From: Blastocatellia bacterium
GTDB lineage: Bacteria; Acidobacteriota; Blastocatellia; RBC074
Direction: 5' to 3'
DNA: 54,441 bases
NCBI GenBank assembly: GCA_016789725.1
Contig: JAEUQN010000028.1
Span: forward strand, 1-54,441
Shown here: in pieces, positions 8,873 through 16,786 of the stretch
Layout: each line of letters begins with the position of its first letter
How positions within the stretch are numbered: the first letter of the stretch is position 1
Position numbers and translations under genes: made by a program
Notes under the pieces: generated by a model
Told to the model about the DNA's origin: nothing
Databases searched by the model: none
Seen by the model: only the letters and a program-made list of their open reading frames with translations

Positions 8873-11002
8873 ATGAAGTTAGTTTATCTATTCGCTTTAT
8901 CTATCATCTTAGTTTTCGCCGTCAGCACGCATTTCTTTTCTTCTACATCAGCACAAACCAACAGCCCGACCGTCGCACAAATCCTGAATACGCCGTTCGC
9001 GTCAGATTTAACTTCTGCGCCGAGCGGCGAGCGCATCGCGTGGCTGCTGAACGTTGAAGGCAAACGCAACGTCTGGGTTGCCGAAGGGCCAAACTTCAAA
9101 GCGCGCCAATTGACCGCGTACAACAATGACGACGGGCAGGAGCTGACGGCTCTTTCGTTCACCCACGACGGCAAATGGCTAGTGTTCGTGCGTGGCGGCG
9201 ATCCAAATCAATCCGGCGAGATTCCGAATCCGACCAATGATCGCGGCGGCGTGGAACAGGTGATTTATGCGGCGGCTTGGGACGATGGGCGCGTCATCAG
9301 ATTGTCCGATGGCAGCGAGCCGGTTGTGTCGCCCGTGAGCAACGACGTGATTTTTTCGAATCGCGGCTTGCTCTGGATCAACACGATCAATCCAAATGAC
9401 AAAGACCTTGCCAAAAAAGCGCAGCCGCTGTTTCTGGCGAATGGCAACAACTATGCGCCGCAGTGGTCGGGAGATGGCAAACGGCTCGCGTTCATCAGTG
9501 CGCGCGGCGATCACAACTTCATTGGCGTCCTTGATCCGGCGAGCAATGCAATCAAATACCTTGCGCCTTCGATTGACCGCGACAGCTACCCGCGCTGGTC
9601 GCCCGACGGGAAGCGCATCGCGTTTGTGCGCCAACCAACGCGCGGTACGAAGCGGCCTTCGATGATGGAAGAAACGCCTGACCCGTGGGCGATTTGGGTG
9701 GCTGATGTTGAATCGGGCAAAGCGCGTGAAGTCTGGCGCAGCGGCACAAAGCTGGAGGACGGCGTGCCGCGCATGGCAGGCGAAAAGCTGCTCCAATGGG
9801 CCGCCGATGATCGTTTGGTGTTTCAGTCAGAACAGGACGGCTGGCAGCATTTGTACTCAATTTCGGCTTCGTCAACGGGCGGCAGTGGCGACGCGAAATT
9901 GCTCACGCCGGGCAATTACGAAATCGAAGACATGACGCTGACGCCGGATAAGAAATCCATCGTCTTTTCCGCGAACAAACACAACCTCGACGGACGCGAT
10001 CTGTTTCGCGTGGCAATTGCGGGCGGCAATGTCGAAGCCATCACGACAAACGACAAGTTCGAATGGAACCCCACGGTGTTGAGCAGCGGCAAGCTTGCGT
10101 ATCTCGCCTCCGATATTCGTCAATCCGGCACGCCGCACGTGCAAGCCAATCTGAATGCGAATGCGCAGCCGCACATTGTCGGCGCAGAAAGCACGCCCAA
10201 AGCGTTTCCCGCCGCACAACTTGTCACGCCACAAACCGTCACGTTCAAAGCCGCTGACGGCATCGAAGTTCACGCGCAACTCTTTCTGCCGCCGAATGCG
10301 CGCGCGAATGACAAATTGCCTGCGGTGATTTTCTCGCACGGCGGCCCGACACGGCAGATGTGGACGGGCTGGCATTCGATGTACTACTACCATCAAACCT
10401 ATGGCGGTAATCAGTATCTGGCGAGCAAAGGCTACGCCGTCTTATCCGTGAATTTTCGCGGCGGCATCGGGTATGGACGCGCCTTTCGAGAAGCACCGAA
10501 GCGGGGCATTCGTGGCGCGTCGGAATATCAGGACATCGTCGCCGCCGCCCAATATTTACGCGGTCGCAACGACATTGACGCGAATCGCATCGGCTTGTGG
10601 GGCGGCAGTTATGGCGGATTTTTGACGGCACTCGGACTCGCGCGGAATTCGGATTTGTTTGCGGCGGGCGTAGACATTCACGGCGTCCACGATTGGACAG
10701 CGCGACTGTCCGCCGCAGGTGGAGGAGGCGACCGCGATGCGATGAAAACGGCGCGCGATGCTTCGCCGATTGGTTGGGCAGAAAAATGGCGCGCGCCTGT
10801 GTTATTCATTCACGGCGATGATGATCGCAGCGTCACGTTTTCGCAGACAACCGAACTTGCGCGACGACTGCGCGAAGTAAACGTGTCGTTCGAGCAGATG
10901 GTGATCCCCGGCGAAGGCCACGACTTTTTGCTGCATCGCACTTGGGTAGATGTTTTTGCCGCGACGGCTGAATTCCTGGACCGCAATTTGAAAACCAGAT
11001 AA
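8873..11002 (+). CDS. S9 family prolyl-oligopeptidase-type peptidase (paralogue 1)
   Basis: A 709-residue secreted serine peptidase. The frame is open from 8783, but that extension translates an inverted repeat; ATG 8873 starts a proper signal peptide (ending near STSAQ) and is preferred, although no strong ribosome binding site precedes it. A TolB/DPP-IV-like propeller (about 30-430) with LSGDGKRLAF-type blades precedes the alpha/beta hydrolase domain. Catalytic triad: S579 in GGSYGGF, D651 in HGDDDRSV, H683 in GEGHDF. The oxyanion loop includes FSHGGPTRQ. Expected to cleave short peptides outside the cytoplasm, together with three further S9 paralogues downstream. Confidence 0.9.
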   Translation: MKLVYLFALSIILVFAVSTHFFSSTSAQTNSPTVAQILNTPFASDLTSAPSGERIAWLLNVEGKRNVWVAEGPNFKARQLTAYNNDDGQELTALSFTHDGKWLVFVRGGDPNQSGEIPNPTNDRGGVEQVIYAAAWDDGRVIRLSDGSEPVVSPVSNDVIFSNRGLLWINTINPNDKDLAKKAQPLFLANGNNYAPQWSGDGKRLAFISARGDHNFIGVLDPASNAIKYLAPSIDRDSYPRWSPDGKRIAFVRQPTRGTKRPSMMEETPDPWAIWVADVESGKAREVWRSGTKLEDGVPRMAGEKLLQWAADDRLVFQSEQDGWQHLYSISASSTGGSGDAKLLTPGNYEIEDMTLTPDKKSIVFSANKHNLDGRDLFRVAIAGGNVEAITTNDKFEWNPTVLSSGKLAYLASDIRQSGTPHVQANLNANAQPHIVGAESTPKAFPAAQLVTPQTVTFKAADGIEVHAQLFLPPNARANDKLPAVIFSHGGPTRQMWTGWHSMYYYHQTYGGNQYLASKGYAVLSVNFRGGIGYGRAFREAPKRGIRGASEYQDIVAAAQYLRGRNDIDANRIGLWGGSYGGFLTALGLARNSDLFAAGVDIHGVHDWTARLSAAGGGGDRDAMKTARDASPIGWAEKWRAPVLFIHGDDDRSVTFSQTTELARRLREVNVSFEQMVIPGEGHDFLLHRTWVDVFAATAEFLDRNLKTR

Positions 11003-11014
11003 GGCGTGTCACAA

Positions 11015-11086
11015 ATGGATGTGTTGATTCGCAGTGGACGCGTGATTGATGGCTCCGGCGGGCAACGGCTCCGCGAAGTGAAGTAA
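11015..11086 (+). pseudogene. 5' remnant of an N-acyl-D-amino-acid deacylase/amidohydrolase gene
   Basis: A 23-codon frame reads MDVLIRSGRVIDGSGG then RLREVK and stop. The first 16 residues match the very conserved N-terminus of D-aminoacylase/dihydroorotase-type amidohydrolases (DVLIRxGRVIDGSG), after which homology ends. No metal-binding HxH follows in any frame of the 112 bases before the next gene. This is best explained as the surviving start of a deleted amidohydrolase gene. The break lies next to an inverted repeat (11085-11184). Confidence 0.65.
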
Positions 11087-11184
11087 TGATGGTGCGCCTG
11101 CGTCCCCGCTCCTTCGCAATGCTTCTTTTCATTGTTCACGGACGGCTTGCCAAGCGTGCCTACAGAGGCCACAGGCGCATCATT
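11085..11184. repeat. Inverted repeat (GCGCCTG arms) after the amidohydrolase remnant
   Basis: Left arm 11085-11100 (AATGATGGTGCGCCTG) pairs with 11172-11184 (CAGGCGCATCATT), apart from a 3-base insertion on the left. The left arm overlaps the stop codon of the gene remnant by two bases, placing a repeat end at the point where homology to the lost gene stops. Confidence 0.6.
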
Positions 11185-11198
11185 CAGAGAGGAAACCT

Positions 11199-13289
11199 AT
11201 GCGAACTTTCAGAAAACTTTTGCTATGTCTCGTATGGAATGTGACGGTTTGTGCGACGATGGTTTGCGCGCAATCGAATACGCTCACGGTCAATGATGTT
11301 TTTAACCTCGAACTCGTATCCGATCCGCAGATTTCGCCGGATGGCAAGCAGATCATTTATGTGCGGCAATTTGCGGACATTATGAACGACCGGCGCTGCT
11401 CGAATTTGTGGATCATCAATTTCGACGGCAGCGACAATCGCCCAATAACGACGGGCAATTTCAACGACACGAATCCGCGTTGGTCGCCCGATGGCAAGCA
11501 GATCATCTACGTTTCGACGCGCGACCAAACACCTGGAAGCCCGCCGCAAATCTATCGCCGTTGGATGGATTCGGGGCAAACGGCGAAGTTGACGAATTTG
11601 ACGCAAGTGCCTGCCGGAGTGTCGTGGTCGCCCGATGGCAAATGGCTCTCATTCACGATGCTCGTGCCGGAAGCGCCTGCTTCGATCATCAAAATGCCTG
11701 CGCCGCCCGAAGGCGCAAAATGGGCGGAACCCGCAAAGGTGATTGACAAGTTAGTTTATCGCTTCAATGGTGCAGGATATTTGAAACCGGGCTACACGCA
11801 TTTGTTTGTGTTGCCCGCAGAAGGCGGCACGCCGCGTCAGCTTTCGACGGGTAAGTTTCAGCACGGCGGTTTGGCCTTTCGTTCGAGCGATGCGGTGTGG
11901 ACGCCGGATAGCAAATCGTTGTTGATCTCAGCGAATCGCAATGACGACTGGGAACTCAATCCGATCAATACAGAGATTTATGAATTCTCAGTGGCTGATG
12001 GTTCTGTCAAAGTATTGACCACGCGCAAAGGCCCGGACGGCGCACCCGATGTTTCGCCCGACGGCAAATGGATTGCCTACACCGGCTTTGATGATCGCTT
12101 GCACGCGTATGAAGTCACGAAGCTGTATGTGATGAGCCGCGATGGCAGCAACGCGCGGTTAGTTACCGGCAACTTTGATCGTGATATTGGCGGCGTGAGT
12201 TGGGCAGCGGATGGCAGCGGCCTTTATTTCACGACAGCCGATCAGGGCAACACTGGTTTGCACTTCACGACGCTCGACGGCAAGGTCAAACAAATCGCGC
12301 GCAACCTCGGCAGCGGTACGAATGCGGGCGGCGGCGCGCCAAGTTTTACGATGGCGAAGAACGGCGCGTTTGCGACCACCTACAGCCGTCCGAATGTGCC
12401 GGGCGATGTGGCGGCAGGTTGGTTGAATAAAGGCGAGCCGAATGTGTTGACGTCCGTAAACGCTGATCTTTTTGCCGGCAAATCGCTCGGCGCGGTCGAA
12501 GAGATTTGGTACGAGTCTTCTAAAGACAAGCGCAAGATTCAGGGCTGGATTATCAAACCGCCGAACTTCGATGCGAGCAAAAAATATCCGCTGATTCTGG
12601 AAATTCACGGCGGCCCACACGCGAATTACGGCGACCGCTTCGATCTGGAAAAACAGATGATGGCGGCGAGCGGTTATGTCGTGCTGTACACGAATCCGCG
12701 CGGCTCGACGAGCTACGGCAAAGAGTTCGGCAACCTGATTGACAAAGCGTATCCGGGCGATGATTTCTTTGATTTGAATTCGGGGGTAGATGCGATGCTG
12801 GCAAAAAGTTACATTGACCCCGACCAATTGTTTGTCACAGGCGGTAGCGGCGGCGGTGTGTTGACCTGTTGGATGATTGGGCGCACAACGCGGTTTCGCG
12901 CGGCAGTGACTGTGTACCCGGTCATCAATTGGTACAGCTTCGTGCTGACGTCAGACATCGGCAATTGGACGGTGAATCATTGGTTCCCCGGCTTTCCGTG
13001 GGACAACGTCGAGCATTATGAAAAGCGTAATTTGCTGTCGGTCGTCAAGAACGTCAAAACGCCGACGATGGTGCTGACAGGCGAAGCGGATTACCGCACG
13101 CCGATGTCGGATTCGGAGCAATATTATCAAGCCTTGAAGTTGCTCGGCGTCGAAAGCGTGCTGGTGCGCGTGCCCGATGAACCGCACGGCATTTCTGTCA
13201 GGCCGAGCCATCACATGTCGAAGATGCTGCATATCATCGGCTGGTTCGATCAGCATCGCAAAGCGATGGAACAACGCGCGGGGAGATAA
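11199..13289 (+). CDS. S9 family peptidase (paralogue 2, GGSGGG type)
   Basis: A 696-residue secreted serine peptidase: signal peptide to about residue 24 (MVCAQ), an N-terminal propeller with repeated SPDGKQIIYV/SPDGKWLSF blades, and a C-terminal hydrolase domain from about 430. The triad is S550 in TGGSGGGVL, D631 in TGEADYRTP, and H663 in DEPHGIS. The residue after the nucleophile is Gly instead of the Tyr/Phe usual for S9 (GGSYGG). GAGAGG precedes the ATG. It is closest to the paralogue at 14619-16670, sharing GGSGGGVLT-W, PVINW-SF and a VKTPTMV-TGEAD block, so the two look like a duplication separated by one unrelated gene. Confidence 0.88.
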   Translation: MRTFRKLLLCLVWNVTVCATMVCAQSNTLTVNDVFNLELVSDPQISPDGKQIIYVRQFADIMNDRRCSNLWIINFDGSDNRPITTGNFNDTNPRWSPDGKQIIYVSTRDQTPGSPPQIYRRWMDSGQTAKLTNLTQVPAGVSWSPDGKWLSFTMLVPEAPASIIKMPAPPEGAKWAEPAKVIDKLVYRFNGAGYLKPGYTHLFVLPAEGGTPRQLSTGKFQHGGLAFRSSDAVWTPDSKSLLISANRNDDWELNPINTEIYEFSVADGSVKVLTTRKGPDGAPDVSPDGKWIAYTGFDDRLHAYEVTKLYVMSRDGSNARLVTGNFDRDIGGVSWAADGSGLYFTTADQGNTGLHFTTLDGKVKQIARNLGSGTNAGGGAPSFTMAKNGAFATTYSRPNVPGDVAAGWLNKGEPNVLTSVNADLFAGKSLGAVEEIWYESSKDKRKIQGWIIKPPNFDASKKYPLILEIHGGPHANYGDRFDLEKQMMAASGYVVLYTNPRGSTSYGKEFGNLIDKAYPGDDFFDLNSGVDAMLAKSYIDPDQLFVTGGSGGGVLTCWMIGRTTRFRAAVTVYPVINWYSFVLTSDIGNWTVNHWFPGFPWDNVEHYEKRNLLSVVKNVKTPTMVLTGEADYRTPMSDSEQYYQALKLLGVESVLVRVPDEPHGISVRPSHHMSKMLHIIGWFDQHRKAMEQRAGR

Positions 13290-13314
13290 CCACAAATCAA
13301 AAGGCTTTAAGTGA

Positions 13315-13447
13315 AATCAAAAGGCAAATATCAAAAGGCAAAAGGTCGGCACTTATTTTTTCTTTTGATTTTGTTTTGAGGAAAAGAGGCGCAGCCATCA
13401 TCTTCCCACTTTTGCCTTTTGCCTTTTGATATTTGCCTTTTGATTTG
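13315..13447. repeat. AAAAGGCA element, copy A
   Basis: Perfect 32-base arms at 13315-13346 and 13416-13447 are built from AAATCAAAAGGCAAA units. The core contains GGTCGGCACTTATTTTTT, AAAAGAGGCGCAGCC and CACTTTTGCC, shared with copies at 25533-25648 and 33720-33832. It fills the gap between two plus-strand genes, and the right arm ends 19 bases before the next start codon. Confidence 0.9.
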
Positions 13448-13466
13448 CGCAGCCAGAAAGCCAAAC

Positions 13467-14591
13467 ATGCACAAACGAATCTTATTTTCATTGCTGATTG
13501 TATGGGCGACCGCTGGAGCGATAGCACAAACGAAACCCGTCACCAGTTTGCCCGACAAACTCACGACGGCGGAATTTTCGCGGTTGATGACAGAGATGTC
13601 CGAACCCGGCGGTGACTTTCTGTCAGACAATCTGATCTCGAATGAAACCGCGTATCTGCCGGTGCTGGCGAAACTGAAAGAATTGAACGCAACAGGCGGC
13701 GCTTACATCGGCGTCGGGCCAGAACAGAACTTCACCTACATTGCGAAGATTCGCCCGCGCATCGCGTTCATCCTCGACATTCGACATCTGGCCGCGATGC
13801 ATCACTTGCTTTACAAGGCGCTGTTTCATTTATCGCCGGAACGTGGACAGTTTCTCTCGCGCCTATTGAGTCGTCCGTTGGCGAAGGATAAGCCGTTGGC
13901 GGCGAATGCGACGGCGCAGGAATTACTGGATTACATTGCTCGCACCAAAGTGGATGACGCGTATTACACGGCAACGTTGGCTGAGGTTCGCAAGACGATT
14001 GAGAAGGATTTTCAGATCAAGTTGTCGGAGATGGATGTCAAAGAGTTGGAACATGTGTTGCACAGCTTCAAGGCGGACGGGCTGGAGATTGCGTTTCGTT
14101 TTGGCGGCGGTTGGAGTTACTTTCCGACGCTGCGCGAAGTCATTGCGCAAACCGATGCGAACGGGAAGTCGGGGCATTTTCTGGGCAGCGCCGAAGACTA
14201 TGATTTTGTACGCCAACTGCAAATGAAGAACCTGATTATTCCGATCACAGGTGATTTCGGCGGCAAAAAAGCGTTGGCGGCGATTGGCGATTACCTGCGC
14301 AAAAATGGTGTAACCGTGACCGCGTTTTATTTGTCCAACGTCGAGCAGTATCTGTTTGGCGACTACACGTTTAGCGCATTTGTGGCGAACGTGAAAAAAC
14401 TGCCGATCACCGACCAAAGCTTGTTTATTCGCTCGGTGCTGGATCGCTACGATCATCCAACCCATATCCCTGGACATTTGTTCACAATGCTGCTGCAACG
14501 GATGACCGTGTTTGTGAAGGATTACGACGAAGGCAAGTATCGAGACTACTATCAGCTTGTGATTACGAATTACATTGGCGTTGGAAAGTGA
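13467..14591 (+). CDS. Secreted conserved hypothetical protein, putative Rossmann/methyltransferase-like fold
   Basis: A 374-residue protein of a widespread uncharacterised family. I recall the name LIC_10091 for relatives, but this was not verified. ATG 13467 begins a clear signal peptide (to AIAQ, residue 21); the frame is open further upstream, but only through repeat DNA. The most conserved part is SEPGGDFLSDNLISNETAYLP split over residues 45-65, then GGAYIGVGPEQNFTYIA (78-93) and AFILDIR (100-106). This Gly-rich strand-loop plus acidic strand end resembles an S-adenosylmethionine pocket, which is inference only. It sits between two sister S9 peptidase genes and is followed after 27 bases by the next. 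Function unknown. Confidence 0.7.
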   Translation: MHKRILFSLLIVWATAGAIAQTKPVTSLPDKLTTAEFSRLMTEMSEPGGDFLSDNLISNETAYLPVLAKLKELNATGGAYIGVGPEQNFTYIAKIRPRIAFILDIRHLAAMHHLLYKALFHLSPERGQFLSRLLSRPLAKDKPLAANATAQELLDYIARTKVDDAYYTATLAEVRKTIEKDFQIKLSEMDVKELEHVLHSFKADGLEIAFRFGGGWSYFPTLREVIAQTDANGKSGHFLGSAEDYDFVRQLQMKNLIIPITGDFGGKKALAAIGDYLRKNGVTVTAFYLSNVEQYLFGDYTFSAFVANVKKLPITDQSLFIRSVLDRYDHPTHIPGHLFTMLLQRMTVFVKDYDEGKYRDYYQLVITNYIGVGK

Positions 14592-14618
14592 CACCAACCG
14601 TCATTTACCGGAGGAACT

Positions 14619-16670
14619 ATGACCCGTTCAATCGTTACATTTGCAGCCCTTTGTTTATTGCTGATGGCGGCTGCCACAGCACAACCGAAACCCCGTCTGC
14701 TCGACAAAGAAACGTTTATGGAAATGGAATCCGTCGGCAGCCCGAACATTTCGCCCGATGGTAAACAAATTGTTTTCTCGCGCACGTGGGTAGACAAGGT
14801 CAAAGATCAATATCGCAGCAATCTCTGGATCGTAGATACCGATGGATCACGCGTGCGCGAATTAACGACGGGAGATCGTGACGACTCTGCGCCCGTTTGG
14901 TCGCCGGATGGCAAACGTATTGCTTTCTTGTCTGACCGCGACGGCACGGCGCAACTATTTGTGATGTACGTGGACACAAAAGAAATCGCGCAACTCACGC
15001 ATCTGGAACAAGCGCCCAGTAACATCAAATGGTCGCCCGATGGCAAACAAATCGCCTTCACCGCGTTTGTGCCAGACAACGACCCGATTCTGAATATCAA
15101 GCTGCCCGAACGTCCGCGCGGCGCACAGTGGGCCGCGCCTGCCGTGCTGGTAGATCGTTTGTCATGGCGCGCTGATGGACGCGGGCCAACACCGAAAGGC
15201 AATACGCACGTCTTCACGATTGATGCAGTGCTGGGCGGCACACCACGTCAAATCACGAGTGGCAAATATAACCACAACGGCTTTGATTGGGCGATGGACG
15301 GCAAGACGATGTATGTCTCCGGTCTGCGCAAGCCCGAAGCCGAATACCAGCGCGGCGACAGCGAAATTTATGCGGTGGATTTGGCTTCGCTCGAAGTCAA
15401 ACCGCTCACCGACCGCAAAGGCCCGGACGGATCGCCCGAAGTTTCGCCCGACGGCAAATGGATTGCGTACGTCGGCTACGATGACAAGTCGTACACGAAC
15501 CACGTGGCGAGTTTGTATTTGATGAGTAGTGACGGCAGCGGCAAAAAATTGCTCGCGAGCAATCTCGACAGTTCGCCGCAGAATGTTGGTTGGTGGGCGA
15601 ATAGTCAGACCGTCTTTTTCACCGTCGAATCCAAAGGCAAAACCGATCTCTGTTGGGTGAATTTGGCAGACGGCAAAGTGAACAGAGCTTCTACGGGGGC
15701 GATTCTGTCGGGAGCTTCTGCCACCAATCGCACCGGGCAGTTCGCGGCAGTGACCAGCACGCTCACCGAACCCGGCGCAATCGTGACGTTCAATCCGAAC
15801 CAGCGGCAAGGTGACGTGCTCAAAGCCACCAAGCTTGTAGACGTGAACAGCGATGTCCTCGCTAACGTCAAACTCGGTGCGTGGGAAGAATTGTGGTACA
15901 CGTCGAAAGACAATTTGAAAGTACAAGGCTGGCTCGTCAAACCGGCGAATTATGAAGCGGGCAAAAAATATCCGATGGTGCTGTGGATTCATGGCGGCCC
16001 GTGGTCAATGTATTCGACGGCGTGGAATTGGGCGTTTCAGAATTTCGCTGCGAATGGCTATGCCGTGTTGTTCACGAATCCGCGCGGCTCGACGGGCTAC
16101 GGACAAGACTTCGTCAATGGCATTCAGTATTCGTATCCCGGCAAAGACTACGACGATTTGATGGCGGGCGTGGACGCGGCGATTGCAAAAGGTTTCATTG
16201 ATGACCGCAATTTGTTTGTCTGCGGCGGCAGCGGCGGCGGCGTGTTGACGGCGTGGATTGTCGGGCATACGGATCGCTTTGCGGCTGCCGTTTCAATGCG
16301 CCCGGTCATCAATTGGCATTCGTTTGTCGGCACGACGGACGGGCCAAGTTGGTACAATCAATTCCAAAAATATCCGTGGGAAGACCCGATGGAATTTGCC
16401 GTGCGCTCGCCGTTGCATTACGTGGCCAATGTGAAAACGCCGACGATGGTAATGACGGGCGAAGCTGATTTGCGCACGCCGATGGGCCAAAGCGAAGAGT
16501 ATTATCGCGCGCTGAAAATGCTCAAGAAGGAAACGTTATTGGTACGCATGCCCGATGAGTTTCACGGCTGGCGACGGCCTTCGCATCAGCTTGCCCAGCA
16601 GCTTTACTTACAGGCATGGTTTGAGAAATATATGCGCAAACCAATGAGTGACAAAGCCGCGAGCAATTGA
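14619..16670 (+). CDS. S9 family peptidase (paralogue 3, GGSGGG type)
   Basis: A 683-residue secreted serine peptidase with a GGAGG ribosome binding site. Signal peptide to about residue 21 (ATAQ), propeller blades with SPDGKQIVFS, SPDGKRIAF, SPDGKQIAF and SPDGKWIAYVG, and hydrolase domain from about 420. The triad is S538 (CGGSGGGVL), D617 (TGEADLRTP) and H649 (DEFHGW). Like paralogue 2, it has Gly after the catalytic Ser. It starts 27 bases after the putative Rossmann-fold gene, so the two are probably cotranscribed. The substrate is expected to be short peptides; specificity is not readable from the sequence. Confidence 0.88.
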   Translation: MTRSIVTFAALCLLLMAAATAQPKPRLLDKETFMEMESVGSPNISPDGKQIVFSRTWVDKVKDQYRSNLWIVDTDGSRVRELTTGDRDDSAPVWSPDGKRIAFLSDRDGTAQLFVMYVDTKEIAQLTHLEQAPSNIKWSPDGKQIAFTAFVPDNDPILNIKLPERPRGAQWAAPAVLVDRLSWRADGRGPTPKGNTHVFTIDAVLGGTPRQITSGKYNHNGFDWAMDGKTMYVSGLRKPEAEYQRGDSEIYAVDLASLEVKPLTDRKGPDGSPEVSPDGKWIAYVGYDDKSYTNHVASLYLMSSDGSGKKLLASNLDSSPQNVGWWANSQTVFFTVESKGKTDLCWVNLADGKVNRASTGAILSGASATNRTGQFAAVTSTLTEPGAIVTFNPNQRQGDVLKATKLVDVNSDVLANVKLGAWEELWYTSKDNLKVQGWLVKPANYEAGKKYPMVLWIHGGPWSMYSTAWNWAFQNFAANGYAVLFTNPRGSTGYGQDFVNGIQYSYPGKDYDDLMAGVDAAIAKGFIDDRNLFVCGGSGGGVLTAWIVGHTDRFAAAVSMRPVINWHSFVGTTDGPSWYNQFQKYPWEDPMEFAVRSPLHYVANVKTPTMVMTGEADLRTPMGQSEEYYRALKMLKKETLLVRMPDEFHGWRRPSHQLAQQLYLQAWFEKYMRKPMSDKAASN

Positions 16671-16697
16671 TTTTCGTTTGTAACTGAACCATCTGTT

Positions 16698-16740
16698 CGC
16701 CGCGTAGCAGCGGCTAAATTCAAACCGCCGCTACGCGGCG
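16698..16740. repeat. Inverted repeat (GTAGCAGCG family, copy 2)
   Basis: Arms 16698-16713 (CGCCGCGTAGCAGCGG) and 16725-16740 pair with one mismatch around an 11-base loop. It shares the GTAGCAGCG core with the hairpin at 6490-6545 and sits 27 bases after the stop of an S9 gene. It may act as a terminator-like 3' hairpin, though no T tract follows. Confidence 0.75.
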
Positions 16741-16786
16741 AGGAAACGATTTTGAATCCGCACAATTTTCACCAAACGGAGGATTT

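Noticed and set aside
13419..13466. N-terminal extension of the putative Rossmann-fold protein
   Set aside because: Translated from the right arm of repeat copy A; the signal peptide begins at 13467.
15162..15992. 276-codon minus-strand frame
   Set aside because: Antisense of the S9 propeller; no motif or ribosome binding site.
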